The position numbers and the translations under genes were made by a program. Source: Chrysoperla carnea (Eukaryota; Arthropoda; Insecta; Neuroptera; Chrysopidae). From it: a stretch of 64,000 bases of DNA. The stretch spans positions 15,596,640-15,660,639 of the forward strand of contig NC_058342.1 of assembly GCF_905475395.1 (NCBI RefSeq), read 5' to 3'. Below, piece after piece: positions 20,432 to 32,600 of the stretch. The notes under the pieces were generated by a model, which was not told where the DNA came from, searched no databases, and saw nothing but the letters and a program-made list of their open reading frames with translations. Within the stretch, counting starts at the first letter, position 1; each line of letters opens with the position of its first letter.

Positions 20432-20909
20432 TTTGTAACGCTTAATAATATTGATGCTACCAACAAAATTTAGGTAGAGGTGTTCATAAAATTACCTAAT
20501 TAGTCCATTTTCGGTTGTCCGTCTGTCTGTCTGTCATCAAGATAACTCAAAAAAGAAAAAAGATATTAAGTTGGAATTTTTACTGCGTGCTCGGGTCGTA
20601 AAAAGTAAGTTCGAGTTCGTAAATGGTAAATTGGGTCTTGGGTCCGTAGGCCCTATATTTCAACAAAAGTTTAATTGTAAGAAATGTTCCTTATAAAAAA
20701 ATTAACAACTTTTGTTTGAAACATTTTTTTGAAAACATAACTGTTTACCCGTGAGAGGGTAAATTATGTGCAAACTGTACAGTATGTATTATATGGGTAT
20801 ATCAGTTATATGTGTGTGACATGTATTATGTATGTGTAATGTGACAGAGTAATCATCATTGTCTATACATTTCAGCAATTAATTCAGTCAATTGGTTGTT
20901 TTACTTTTC
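20432..20909 (-). repeat. Repeat A copy (A4)
   Basis: Contains TTGTAACGCTTAATAATATT, the GTCCGTCTGTCTGTCTGTC tract, GTTTACCCGTGAGAGGGTAA and CAATTAATTCAGTCAATTGG. The distal CATGGTAT end is missing. Confidence 0.7.
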
Positions 20910-21156
20910 TTTTTTTTTTTGAACATACATTATTTATTATTCTTTATACTGATACAGAATGTAAAAAAATATGGGTACTTCAAAATTACTCGGAAATTAA
21001 TCGTTTTAGAAAAATGTTAAATATAAAAGTTGAAAGGTTCAGAGTTGTACTAGGTGATAGCCTTTAATTTGACTTTGAAGTAGAATTTCACTTCTTTTAG
21101 AAAGATATTTTCCAACTAGTATGAAAGTTTCAAATGGAACCACCATTTTATGACAT

Positions 21157-21339
21157 CCCTGGCGGAAATAGTTGCTGAAAATTTTTTTTAAAAGTCTGTG
21201 GAACTCTTAATAAGTCTGGATAACTCATCAATCCGAAAACGTTGAAAAATTCAGAGTTATTCAAAGTTCCTAAGACTTTTTCAGAGTTTCTAAGATTTAT
21301 TATTTCTTCTTATTCGGACAAATAATTTTTCCACTAGGG
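21157..21339. mobile_element. Diverged copy of the TA-flanked MITE
   Basis: Termini CCCTGGCGGAAAT and TTTTTCCACTAGGG, with the shared centre CGAAAACGTTGAAAAATTC. Flanking TA is lost on at least one side. Confidence 0.65.
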
Positions 21340-21877
21340 ATCGGAAATAAATCGAGTACAAAATTTTACGTCAAAACATTAATGTCTCGTAAAATTGAGT
21401 CTAAAGGTCTTGAAAATCGATTTCAAAGACCTTAAAAATGACGAAAATCAACTTCAAAGTAAATTAAACAAACATCAAGTTGTCTTTTCAGTTCAGCTAT
21501 AGTTACAAAAGCGTGTTTGTGTTTGTGTTTTTTTTTTTTTTTTTTTTTAATTATTATTTATTTTCTACTTTTAAGGTCAGCTTGTTTCCAGATATGGAAA
21601 AAACCGTTAATCCTGAAAATCCTGATCAGGCTCATCGGACAAACTTATTAAATTAATATAAATGTGCGAAATTTCAATTCAATCCGACGTTTTAATGTGG
21701 GTAAAAAAAATCACGTTCAAATATTCCGTTGTATATGATACATACCAAGCTAATAAAAGCGTGTCCAAAAACCGGTGTAACCATTTGAAATTTTTTTTAA
21801 AATTATTATTTTCCAATTAATTTTGGGATCCTGATATTTTTCACATCTGTGTATATATTATCTCAATGGAAATTTTT

Positions 21878-22995
21878 ATCTATGATTGATTATTAACATT
21901 TTTTTGGTAACAGGAATGTGGACGAAAAAAATAATGTTTATTTTTTCTATATATTTTAGGTACGTTTCGATCAAAATTATATCTTCATCAGGCATCATAA
22001 AGTACCTCACAATAAACTTTAAACTATTGTGGCAGTACATGGTCGCAATGGTTCTTCAATTATTGGAACGGTATTTCATTTTATTTGACACAAATGGTAC
22101 TGGACCTATGGAATGGTTATCACACGCTTGCCACTAATATGAGATCGAGTATCGAGATGTCAGTTGATGAACAATTGATGAACAAAAATGCATCTATGGA
22201 AACTGACGATTAGGCGAAATAATTATTTAAAAAATAATTCAAGCAACAACATTAATTCAATCGAATCGATTTATTGAGCTCTTGTAAATTTATCTTAACT
22301 GAACAAAATACTTTTTAATAAATTATTATTCTACAAGTTAATTAAATTGTATTTATTAATGTTTCCACCAGTGGCGTAGCTCACCTTGGAGGGGCCCTGT
22401 ATCAAAATTAGTTAGGGGGCCATGGGAAAGAATGCTGTTATTATCTCCGGAAAACTGGATGCATGGCTATTGCATTTTATTAGCAATAATTCCATGACTT
22501 CCTTAATGGAATTCATTTTTTGAATTTCAGATTTTAAGCATGTTTTCAGCGCAATTAATTGTTCATAACTTTTTACTAATTTTTGCTTACACACGTTAGG
22601 GGCCTCTGTAGTCTGGGGACCCCGTATCATTGATACGACTAATACGGCGGTAGCTACGCCCCTGATTTCCACACTATTATGTATTTTATAAATCATTAAT
22701 AATTTAACGGAATTTGTTAAACTCCATTGGTATTAAATTTGAAACTATTTTATATCAAAATACAAACAAAAAATAAAAAATTGAATATTTTAATCAACAA
22801 ACTTATAAAACATTTACATCTAAAACTAATTAATTAATTTAATAATAATTAAGTTTTATAAAATACATAATAGTTTAATGTTGTTGTGAGCTACTTTTTA
22901 TGATGCCTGATGAAGATCAAAACGTAGCTAAAATAAAAAATAAACATTATATTTTTCGTCCAAATTCCTGTTACCAAAAAAATATTTTTTGTGTA
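21878..22995. repeat. Inverted repeat pair with about 120-150-bp arms
   Basis: Left arm about 21878-22035: TTTTTTTGGTAACAGGAATG, a GTTTCGATC phrase and CATCAGGCATCATAAA. Right arm about 22858-22995: TTTATGATGCCTGATGAAG, CGTAGC, and ATTCCTGTTACCAAAAAAA. The loop holds the hAT-like element at 22369-22664 and a short ORF (21886-22137) that spans the left arm and is not considered coding. Confidence 0.65.
22369..22664. mobile_element. hAT-type MITE, 296 bp, with 8-bp target duplication
   Basis: Starts CAGTGGCGTAGCT and ends AGCTACGCCCCTG, an inverted repeat typical of hAT ends. The flanks are GTTTCCAC (22361-22368) and ATTTCCAC (22665-22672), identical in seven of eight bases, as expected for an old hAT insertion. 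A minus-strand ORF through it has no recognisable transposase motif. Confidence 0.75.
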
Positions 22996-23263
22996 TGATT
23001 TAACAATTTTAACAATTATAATTAGTTCAAACATTAATATATTTATATGCAGGGTATTTAAACAATTAACTCTGTTAGTTGTTATCTTCACTTGTGTACG
23101 TCTAGTAATAAGATTTACAAGTCTATGAGTATGAATTATCTTTCATCCAAAAGTACACATACCATAATAAAAAACGCTATCTGACGTGATTGTTAGTAAA
23201 CAAATTTGTTGTGTTGAATGAAAAAGGGGTTTATTTAATACAAGTAGATAATATTCTTGTAAA

Positions 23264-26200
23264 ATGAAAGAAATGGCGAATGATTTAAGTGAAGAATTTC
23301 CCATATGGGGTCTGGTACCGAAAAAAGAAACTGGTGTATTAAATTTTTTAACAAAGTATCCAAATTATGATGGACGTGATACAGTGATTGCAATTTTGGA
23401 TTCTGGTGTTGATCCAGCTGCCCCAGGTTTAACGGTACGTTACATTATCATCACCGACCCAAAAAATTTTTGATCTATTTTCAAAACATACAGTTTTCAA
23501 TTATTGCCACGTCATGCCAGGAAAATTTTTTTTTTTTTTTTAAATAAATTGTATACTTTTATGTCTTGGTTATTTTTTTAGGTTACTAGTACGGGTCAAA
23601 CGAAAGTGATTGAACGATTTGATTGCAGTGGAGCTGGAGATGTTAATATATCAACGGTTGTTACGGATACAACGGGTGTTATTCAAGGATTATCTGGTCG
23701 TAATTTAAAGGTATTTTTTAATTATAATTTTCTACATTCTTGTACAATTCTGGAACATTTCTTTCTAAGTTCCGTACGACCTGAAAATCTTATGAAATAA
23801 AAGTAAAATTTAACAATCAAATTTAAGGGTGAGGGTACTCGGAAACTATCGTATGTTTAGCGTGAGTCTAACGTTAAAATAGTTTCGAGTAGATGTTTAG
23901 TACGAACAGAATATTATTTAAGTTTTTTGAGCTTTTCTCAAATCAGTAAAAGACCATAATGACAGGGTTAGTTAAATAGCCAAAAAATTCGCAGGCTCGT
24001 GCTAACTCGACCCCCCTCCCCAGGCCTGTCCAACCCGTGAATTAGTGATTGAACACAATCGAAGGGAAAAAATATTAATTTTTCGCAACGGGGCATATTT
24101 TAATCTACGTAAAAAATAATTAAATTTGATTTTTACTTAGCGATCTACAGATAGTCGTTTAGACACACGAGTTAGATAGCCGATAGATACACGATAGTTT
24201 AAATTTAACCGAAAATTTAACGTATAAGCAAGTGAAGATACCAACTAACTGAGTTAATTGCTTTAATATTCTGTTCTGCATATGCTTGGGTTATCAATTT
24301 TTTAACTGCTTTTTTACAGAAAACACGTATACAGTATGTCCCATAAATCCTTGGTTGTTCTTCTATCAAAGACATCTTATTCGATAAGCTAGAAGTAGAA
24401 ATATGTTTTATCTAAAAATTGTTGGAATAAAGGAGGGTCACTAAAAATACCTTTAAATTTGACTTTTAACTTTCGAATAAATTTAAAAACAACCCGTGTG
24501 CGTAAGTGATAAAAAATTGAAAGTTATTTAAATTTCGAAAAAATTTAAAACAGCTGTCTTAAAGGCCCCAGCGTAGGTTAAAGAGGTAACACTACCAAAA
24601 GGCACTTCCTTTACATTAACTCAATTCAAATTTTTAAGACTTTACGTAAATTTGGAGAGGTTGTAAAAGTGCACAATGCCTTTAAAACCGAGAAAAACAT
24701 GACATTTTAACGATAAAAAAAAGTTGAGTTACATACCAAAAAAACTCGGTCAAAGCGATTTGAAAGGATATGCCTTACAGGTGTCAATTTTCCAGCACTC
24801 CTTACCACCGTTTTATGCAGATATTGCATGTTTTCAAAAACTGGAAAAGACATAAATCCCATTAGCTCGAACCGTACGGAATTCCGCAGTGCGGTACCTG
24901 TGACTAAAAACAGGCTTGAGAAATAATATATAAGTGAGTAATCTTTTTATTTATATGCAATTTTATTACATAATGAACAAAATTAATGTTAATATTGTTT
25001 CTCTAGCCTTTTTTTCCTAAGCGGTACATTTTTAGATCGTGAGTTTATTTTTCGTCATTAGACAGCTCGATGAGCTTCAAAATGAGTGGTAAATCATGGG
25101 ATTTGATACAGGAATAAGAATATAACTTTTTAGTGATGGATTTTATTTTTTTCTGCTGCTAACAATTTTTTTGAGAATATTTTCTAATTTTTATTAATGA
25201 TTTTCCATTCCAGATTCCATCCACATGGAATAATCCATCCAAAGAATATCATATTGGTATCAAAAATGCATACTCCCTATATCCAGATAAATTACGTGAA
25301 CGCATCGAAGAAGATAACAAAGAGAAAAATTGGAAACCTCAACATCAATCTGCATTGGCTGAAGCTACACGAAAATTACAAGAATTCGAGGCAAAACATA
25401 ATAGTACACAATTATCACCGAAGGATAAGCTAGAGAAAGAAGATTTAGAAGCACGCGTTGATATATTAACGAATTATGATAAAAAATATCATGATTTGGG
25501 ACCTACATACGATTGTGTAGTGTTTTTTGATGGGGAAACATGGTGGGCGTGTATTGATACCACCGATGATGGTGATCTAAGTAAAGTGCAATTATTAGGC
25601 GAATATTCAAAAACGCATGATCATCGGTATTTAACTGACGAAGATCAATTTACGATTAGTATCAATATACATAATAATGGGAATACGTTGGAAATTGTTG
25701 GCATGTGTTGTGAGTATTTACAAGTTTTTTGATACAATCAGGATATTATTCGGCCAATTTTAAATATGCGAAGGTACAAAAATTCGCAATCGGCTGAAAT
25801 TTGGTAGGATTGATAAAAGCCATCATAAATGAAATCTAGAAAACCCTCATCGATCCGAGATGTGGGAAAAAATTGACGCGGGATCAAAGGTCGCAATTCG
25901 CGATTTTCAGCGAAACGGTAAGTTTTATGATAAAATAAGTTCAGACGAAAATTGTAGATCAGATAATTAAATATATAAAATGTCTCAATACTTTTTTCTT
26001 AAGAGCCACTGTTTCTGAGATGTAACGATTCAAAAAGTTAGAAGAGTTGTAAACGTCATATGATTTTATGGATGGACATATAATTGTATGGCTTATATTG
26101 AAAATTTAATAATATTTTCTAACAAATTTAAATCAGTAATTATGTGTATTTTATTTTCACAATTATAATGCAACAAGTTTAATTACTTGCTATATTTCAA

Positions 26201-29200
26201 TAATTTTAACTGGGCATTTACTATACCATTTACATGTAAAGAATTGAAAATTAGTCATAACAGCCACCTTTACGCAAAAATTATCCACTGCAAGCGCTGG
26301 CATCGATTTGATTGTCCCTACCATGACTACGGATATATGTAAATAAAAATTGTATATATGTAAGTTACACACTGACCTATAGAAAAATATTTTTACTTCT
26401 ATCACAGCTTCAGTGTTGTACCTGGCGTACTTATACATATTATGACGATTTCAACTTTTCTAACTTTTTGAAACGTTATATCTCGGTAACGGTGGCTTTT
26501 AGAAAAAGTATTGAGACATTTTTATATTTAATTATTTGATCTACAATTTTCGCCTGAGCTAATTTTATGATAAAACTTACCGTATGACCCCGCGTAAATT
26601 TTTTTCTACATCTCGGATCGATAAGGACTTTTTACATTTCATTTATGATGCTGTTTTAAACAATCCTACCTAATTTTAGCCGAGCAAGAATTTTTGTACC
26701 TCACTTTTTTATTTAATTTTACCTGAAAAATAGAGATCTGAAAATTAAATGTTTCTTAACTTTAAATCTCCGAAAACATTGTCTCTAGAGTTTTATTTCA
26801 GGAAATTGTAGAACACAGTTTAAAAGCATGACGGAATTCTTGACAGGACACTGTCGAATATAAAGTACCATCTTCATTGTGCGGAGATTTCAAATGATTC
26901 CATTTGTATAGGCCAGATATAGAATGCTTGGGTCCAAAAATTTGGACGCATCAATCGAAGGAAGGAACAATCCCAGCGAAAAAGCTGTGGGCTTTCCGAG
27001 CGACTTCTGGTCTCGACAGAATTCTGTAACTTTATTTACCTAAAATAGTACCTCTTACCCGGAGATATTTTGCTTCCAGAAGACAGACTGTTCTTTAGTT
27101 GGACACAGAATACCTTTTCTAAAATCTAGGTGCTAGGGACCCATTTGCGTTACTCCCTTTATCTGTATTATTTACTTTTCGCTATCTCTTTGAAATTGAG
27201 GATGAGTTTTATCTCCAGAAATTTATATGACTTTTAATGCTCACCACGGGGTATAATGACTTTTATCGTAATTTGGCGGTATTAAAGTCCCTAATTTGTT
27301 AAGAAAAAAAAGGAATGGTAAGGAAAGGATTATCCGAATTTGGCAATTCGGTCGCATTTGCTGAAGAACCTTAATATTAATTAAAATTAGGAAAAGAAAT
27401 GTATTATTGATACTAAATTTTTAATTTTCAGCTCCTCACGGTACACACGTTGCTTCGATTACATCTGCTTATTTTCCTGATAATCCAGAAAAAAATGGAG
27501 TTGCTCCTGGTGCCCAAATCATCTCATTAACTATAGGTAAGATAACAAATATAATTTTTATTACTAAAATGACTGGACGATTTAAAGTACGATTTTTTTC
27601 AATGCACGTTTGTTAAAATTACGTTCTGACATGGTCCGATCCAGGGGGAACGAGCCAGACAACCGCCCGGAGCGGCAAATCTTCAAAATATGATATATGT
27701 GAGCAACTGTATCTAATTAACAGATGGATTGTGAATTTTAAGCGTAACGGTATCCTTAGTTTAGACGTGTATGATTAAGTTGTCCCATTTTTTTTTGCTT
27801 TTTGGTTCATTTTTTCAAAATTTTCTAATAATATTTTTTTAGGTGATGCACGATTACAATCAATGGAAACTGGTACCGCCCTTGTTCGCGCTATTATAAA
27901 ACTAATGGAATTAACCAAAAAATATTCAGTTAAAGTTGTTAACATGAGCTATGGAGAACATGCTCATTGGGCCAATTCTGGACGTATTGGTGAACTAATG
28001 AACGAAATCGTAAATACGTACGGTATTATATGGGTAGCATCTGCAGGTAATCATGGACCAGCACTATGTACAGTAGGATCACCCCCGGATATTAGTCAAC
28101 CAACTATCATTGGAGTTGGTGCTTATGTGTCGCCGGAAATGATGATTGCTGAATATTCACTACGTCAAAAATTACCCGGAATGCCATTCACATGGTCGTC
28201 GTGTGGTCCAACAATGGATGGACATAATGGAGTATCAATATGTGCCCCAGGCGCAGCTATTACCTCTGTTTCAATGTATACATTACGTAGCGCTCAATTA
28301 ATGAATGGTGAGTGCAATAAGAATAAAACAAACATGCTTAAAGTGGTTCGGCTGTTTGAGGAAGTACGGTGAATGTTCATTTTATTTTCGATGAATGATA
28401 GTTCAAAGTCCTTTGATCACAATAAACACAGTTTTGGGACCTCTTGTGGGACAAAATTATGAATTATTTTATTTAAAAATTTTTATCACAGTACCTTATG
28501 GAAAAAGCTATTCTCCAATATCTAAGCAATTAAGCATGGCTAACGACAACCACAAATTTTATTTTTGTTAAACCTTATTTTTCTTTCACTAGGTACAAGT
28601 ATGTCATCTCCACATGTAGCTGGTGCTGTCAGTATACTGTTATCTGGACTAAAACAATTGGATATACCATACTCGCCATATTCAGTGAAACGTACTTTAG
28701 AAAATACTGCCCAAGTTTTAAGTGACACCGAGAGATTTGCTCAAGGCTATGGATTACTTCAAGTTGATCGTGCTTTTGAATCGTTAATCACCAATCACAA
28801 ATGTCCATGTCGTGATATTCGATTAGATGTCCTCGTTAACGGCACCGATAAAGGAATTCTATTACGAAACGGTTTATTAGATCGTTGTAAAGATTATAAT
28901 ATTGTAGTAACACCATTTTTCTTGGATAATCCGTCGATAACCCCCGCAATAAAAACAGCATTTAGTGTACGGCTAGCATTAACATCAAGCGAAAATTCGC
29001 AACATATTAAGTTTCCGCAATATTTAGACTTAGCAAATATGCAACGAGCATTTTCAATTCAAATCGATCCTACTGGTTTAAAACCTGGAGTTTATTATTC
29101 TACAATCAATGGATATGATGTAAACTGTATCGAAAAAGGTCCACTTTTACGTATTCCAGTAACGATAATTAAACCCTTAGAATTACTTGATCCAATTTAT

Positions 29201-29644
29201 AGACCACAATTAGAATGGAACGATCAACTGTTTGTTCCGAATACGATCCGTCGAATATTTGTTAAAGTTCCCGAACATGCTACATGGGCGACGTTACGTT
29301 TTAAACCGGATGAAAAAAATAAATTGGAACGTTTTGTAATCCATACAATGCAGATTCAACCAAAATTAAGTTGCAAGGTCCTAGAAAGTCAAGGATATTG
29401 GAATATTGGTGCTTTAAATGAAAATGTTCATAATTTTAAAGTGAAAGGTTAGTAAAAATACATGTTCCTTAAAATTGAGAAAAGAAAAATTCGTACAGAT
29501 CTAGCTGTGAGCAAAAATGGTGCATTTTAGTAACAACAAAACAAAAAAAAACAAAAATTAATTAAGTCAGGAAATGGTCATCAAAATCACGATCAAGATG
29601 CTCTCGCCCGGTTGCGGTCTTAAATGTAATAGCTGAGTAGTTTC

Positions 29645-29680
<36 letters not shown>

Positions 29681-32600
29681 GTTCGATTTTTCAACAGGAT
29701 AATTAGGAGGAAAATAGTAGCTTTTAAGAAAAAATCGGAATATAGAAAGTTATTTTTAAAAATCGGGAAGGTGCGAAACAAGAAAGCATTTTAATAAAAA
29801 CTAGAGACTAGCGAAAGTCAAAGCAAAACTCGCAAAAAAGTTACGTTTTTCGCTATTTATTACCTCGGCTTGTATGACTCGTAGGAAATCCGGTCGTGGC
29901 TTAAATTTTAGATTTAAATGGTATCTTTTTGTAAAAAAATTTTCGTTGCAAAATAATATAAGCTTTTTGCACAATTTTCAATTAGCAAAATAATTGCGGT
30001 TTCTATAGGACACTGGCTACGTGGCAGGCACGCTGAACGTCTGAACCTAACAGTGTATCATGATCATTGCAGGAGCTGTCACAGTGAGGAGGAGGAGGAA
30101 ACGATGTCTCATCTTCTCTGTCACTGCCCAGCTCTTGCCACGAGGAGGTGGACTCATTTGAGCCAGCCTTTCTTTGACGATATCTCCGACCTGAAGTTTG
30201 TTGACGTGAAAGCATTCCTGCTGTTCTTAAACAATTCCAAATAGTTCATGAAGTAGTGGCCGGGGATTGGCCAACCTTTTTTCGGTATCACAACGGACCC
30301 TATGGTCTAAGTTTGTCCCAACCCAGGGCTGCCACTCTAACCTAACCTAACCTAGGCTAGAAACAACCTCGAGGGTGGTTCGATTGATTTTTGTATTTCC
30401 ACCACCAAAATACACCATGCTTTTCTACGGCTAGATTTGCATTAATTATTTCGATTAAAAATTTTATTTTCATTCGTCTAGGTGGTCTTATTTTGGAAGT
30501 AACGATTGCAAAATATTGGGCAAGCATTGGAGATGTTAAACTTAATTACACATTAACGTTCCAAGGTGTTAAACCAAATAATTCGTCGATTGTTATGCAT
30601 GGAGCTGATGGTGTAACAATGTTACAATTACGTACAATGCGTAACGAAGAAATTTTACCAGTGGTTACGCTTAAAAATAGTGTACATCCGTTGAGACCGG
30701 TTGAATCGAAGATTAATGTACTGACAAATCGTGATATTATTTTACCTGAACGGCAAATTTATGAACTTGTTTTAACGTACAATTTTCATGTTAGTAAACA
30801 AACCGAAGTGTTACCGAATTGTTGTACACTGAGTGATATGTTATATGAATCCGAATTTGAATCACAATTATGGTTTATTTATGATAGTAATAAACAATTG
30901 ATGGCTGTTGGAGACGCGTATCCATCAAAGGTAAGTGTAAATTTTTTAAAATCTAAAAAATGGCAAAATTTTTATGGATTTTGATCTGATTTTTGTGTTT
31001 TTTGAATCTTTTATATTTTAACTTTTAAATTCTTTACTATTTTAAATAGAAAATTCATAAGATTTTGTAGGAATCAAAGAAATTCCAAAAAATTAATTTT
31101 TTGTTTTCATTGTTTTAGTATACTCCAAAATTGGAGAAAGGCGATTACACATTAAAATTACAAATTCGTCATGATAAAAAAGACTTATTAGAAAGTTACA
31201 CCGATTTACCAATGTCTATATCACAAAAATTACCAAATTCAATCACGCTAGATGTGTACGCGTCAAAAACATTAGCTCTACTTCATGGGAAAAAAATTAC
31301 AGCAACTACGTGCCCACCTGGTCAAATTTATCCAATTTATATTAGTGCACTTTCTACGGAAAAGTAAGTAATCTTATCCAAAGCATCTTGATTTAGGATC
31401 TACTTAATAGCACAACAAAGTAAAATAGAATATCATGATAATAAAGAAAAAATTAATGCATCTTTGAAGTTTTCCCCGGTTGTTTATTAGGTTGTAAACA
31501 CTTTGTAAAAAAAGTCTTCTCGGGGCGTACCTAAGAAGTAGTTGGGAGTTTTAATCAGTTATTTACAAATTACAAAAAAATTATGCATCAAATAAAAAAA
31601 AAATTCAATTAAAAGTTCTACCTGAAGTATTTGTGCACATTTTCGTTTTTTCTAGCTTCAATATTGACCGAGATATGCCAATTTTAAAATGGAATTTTTT
31701 TGCTCATTCAAATGAAAAAGTATCCATCTTGTAAACCGTTATAAATACAACAAAAGTTTAAATGTAAAAAAAATTCACAGCTTTTGTTTGAAACAGTTTT
31801 ACTGTTTATCCGTGAGGGTGCAACTTAGGACAATTAACTTTGGTGTCCATTTTCTCCAAAACTATAAAAGATAAGGAGTTGAAAATTTGCTCGTAGCTTC
31901 AACTAGTGATCTTGTGAAACATTCTAGAAGAAATAAAAAAAAAATTCCAGAAAATACTTTCAAAAATTTTGAAAGTATTTTCTAGAATTTTTTGCTCATT
32001 CAATCAATGGAAAAAAATTATCTTGTTCACCGTTAGAGATAGAACAAAAATTTAAATATAAAAGTTATTTCTTATAAAAAAATAGACAGCTTTTGTTTGA
32101 AATATTTTTTTTTCTAAAAATCTCTTTTTACCCGTTAGGGCGTCTGCAAAATACTTTCAAAAATTTCAAAATTTTTGAAAGTATATTTTGGAATTGTTTT
32201 TTGTTTTTCTAGAATGCTTCACAAAATCACTAGTTGAAGTTAGCCTGAAAAAAATCAACACACTTTTTTTTATACTTTTGAAGAAAATGGACACCAAAGT
32301 TTCTTCCTAAGTTGCGCCCTCCCTGGTAAAAAGTTATGTTTACGACAGAATGATTCAAATAAAAGCTGTTAATTTTTTTATAAGAAATAACTTATACATT
32401 TAAACTTTTCTTTTATCTCTAACGGATTACAAGATGAATACTTTTTCATTTTATTGAATGAGCAAAAAAATTCCATTTTAAAATTGGCATATCTCGATCA
32501 ATTTTGAAGCTAGAAAGTAAAAAAAAAACGAAAATCTGCACAAATACATCAGCTAGAACTTTTAATTGAACTTTTTTTTATTTGATGCATAGTTTTTTTT

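Noticed and set aside
22412-22696. 94-codon minus ORF
   Set aside because: It lies within and beyond a hAT-type MITE and begins outside it; no transposase motif.
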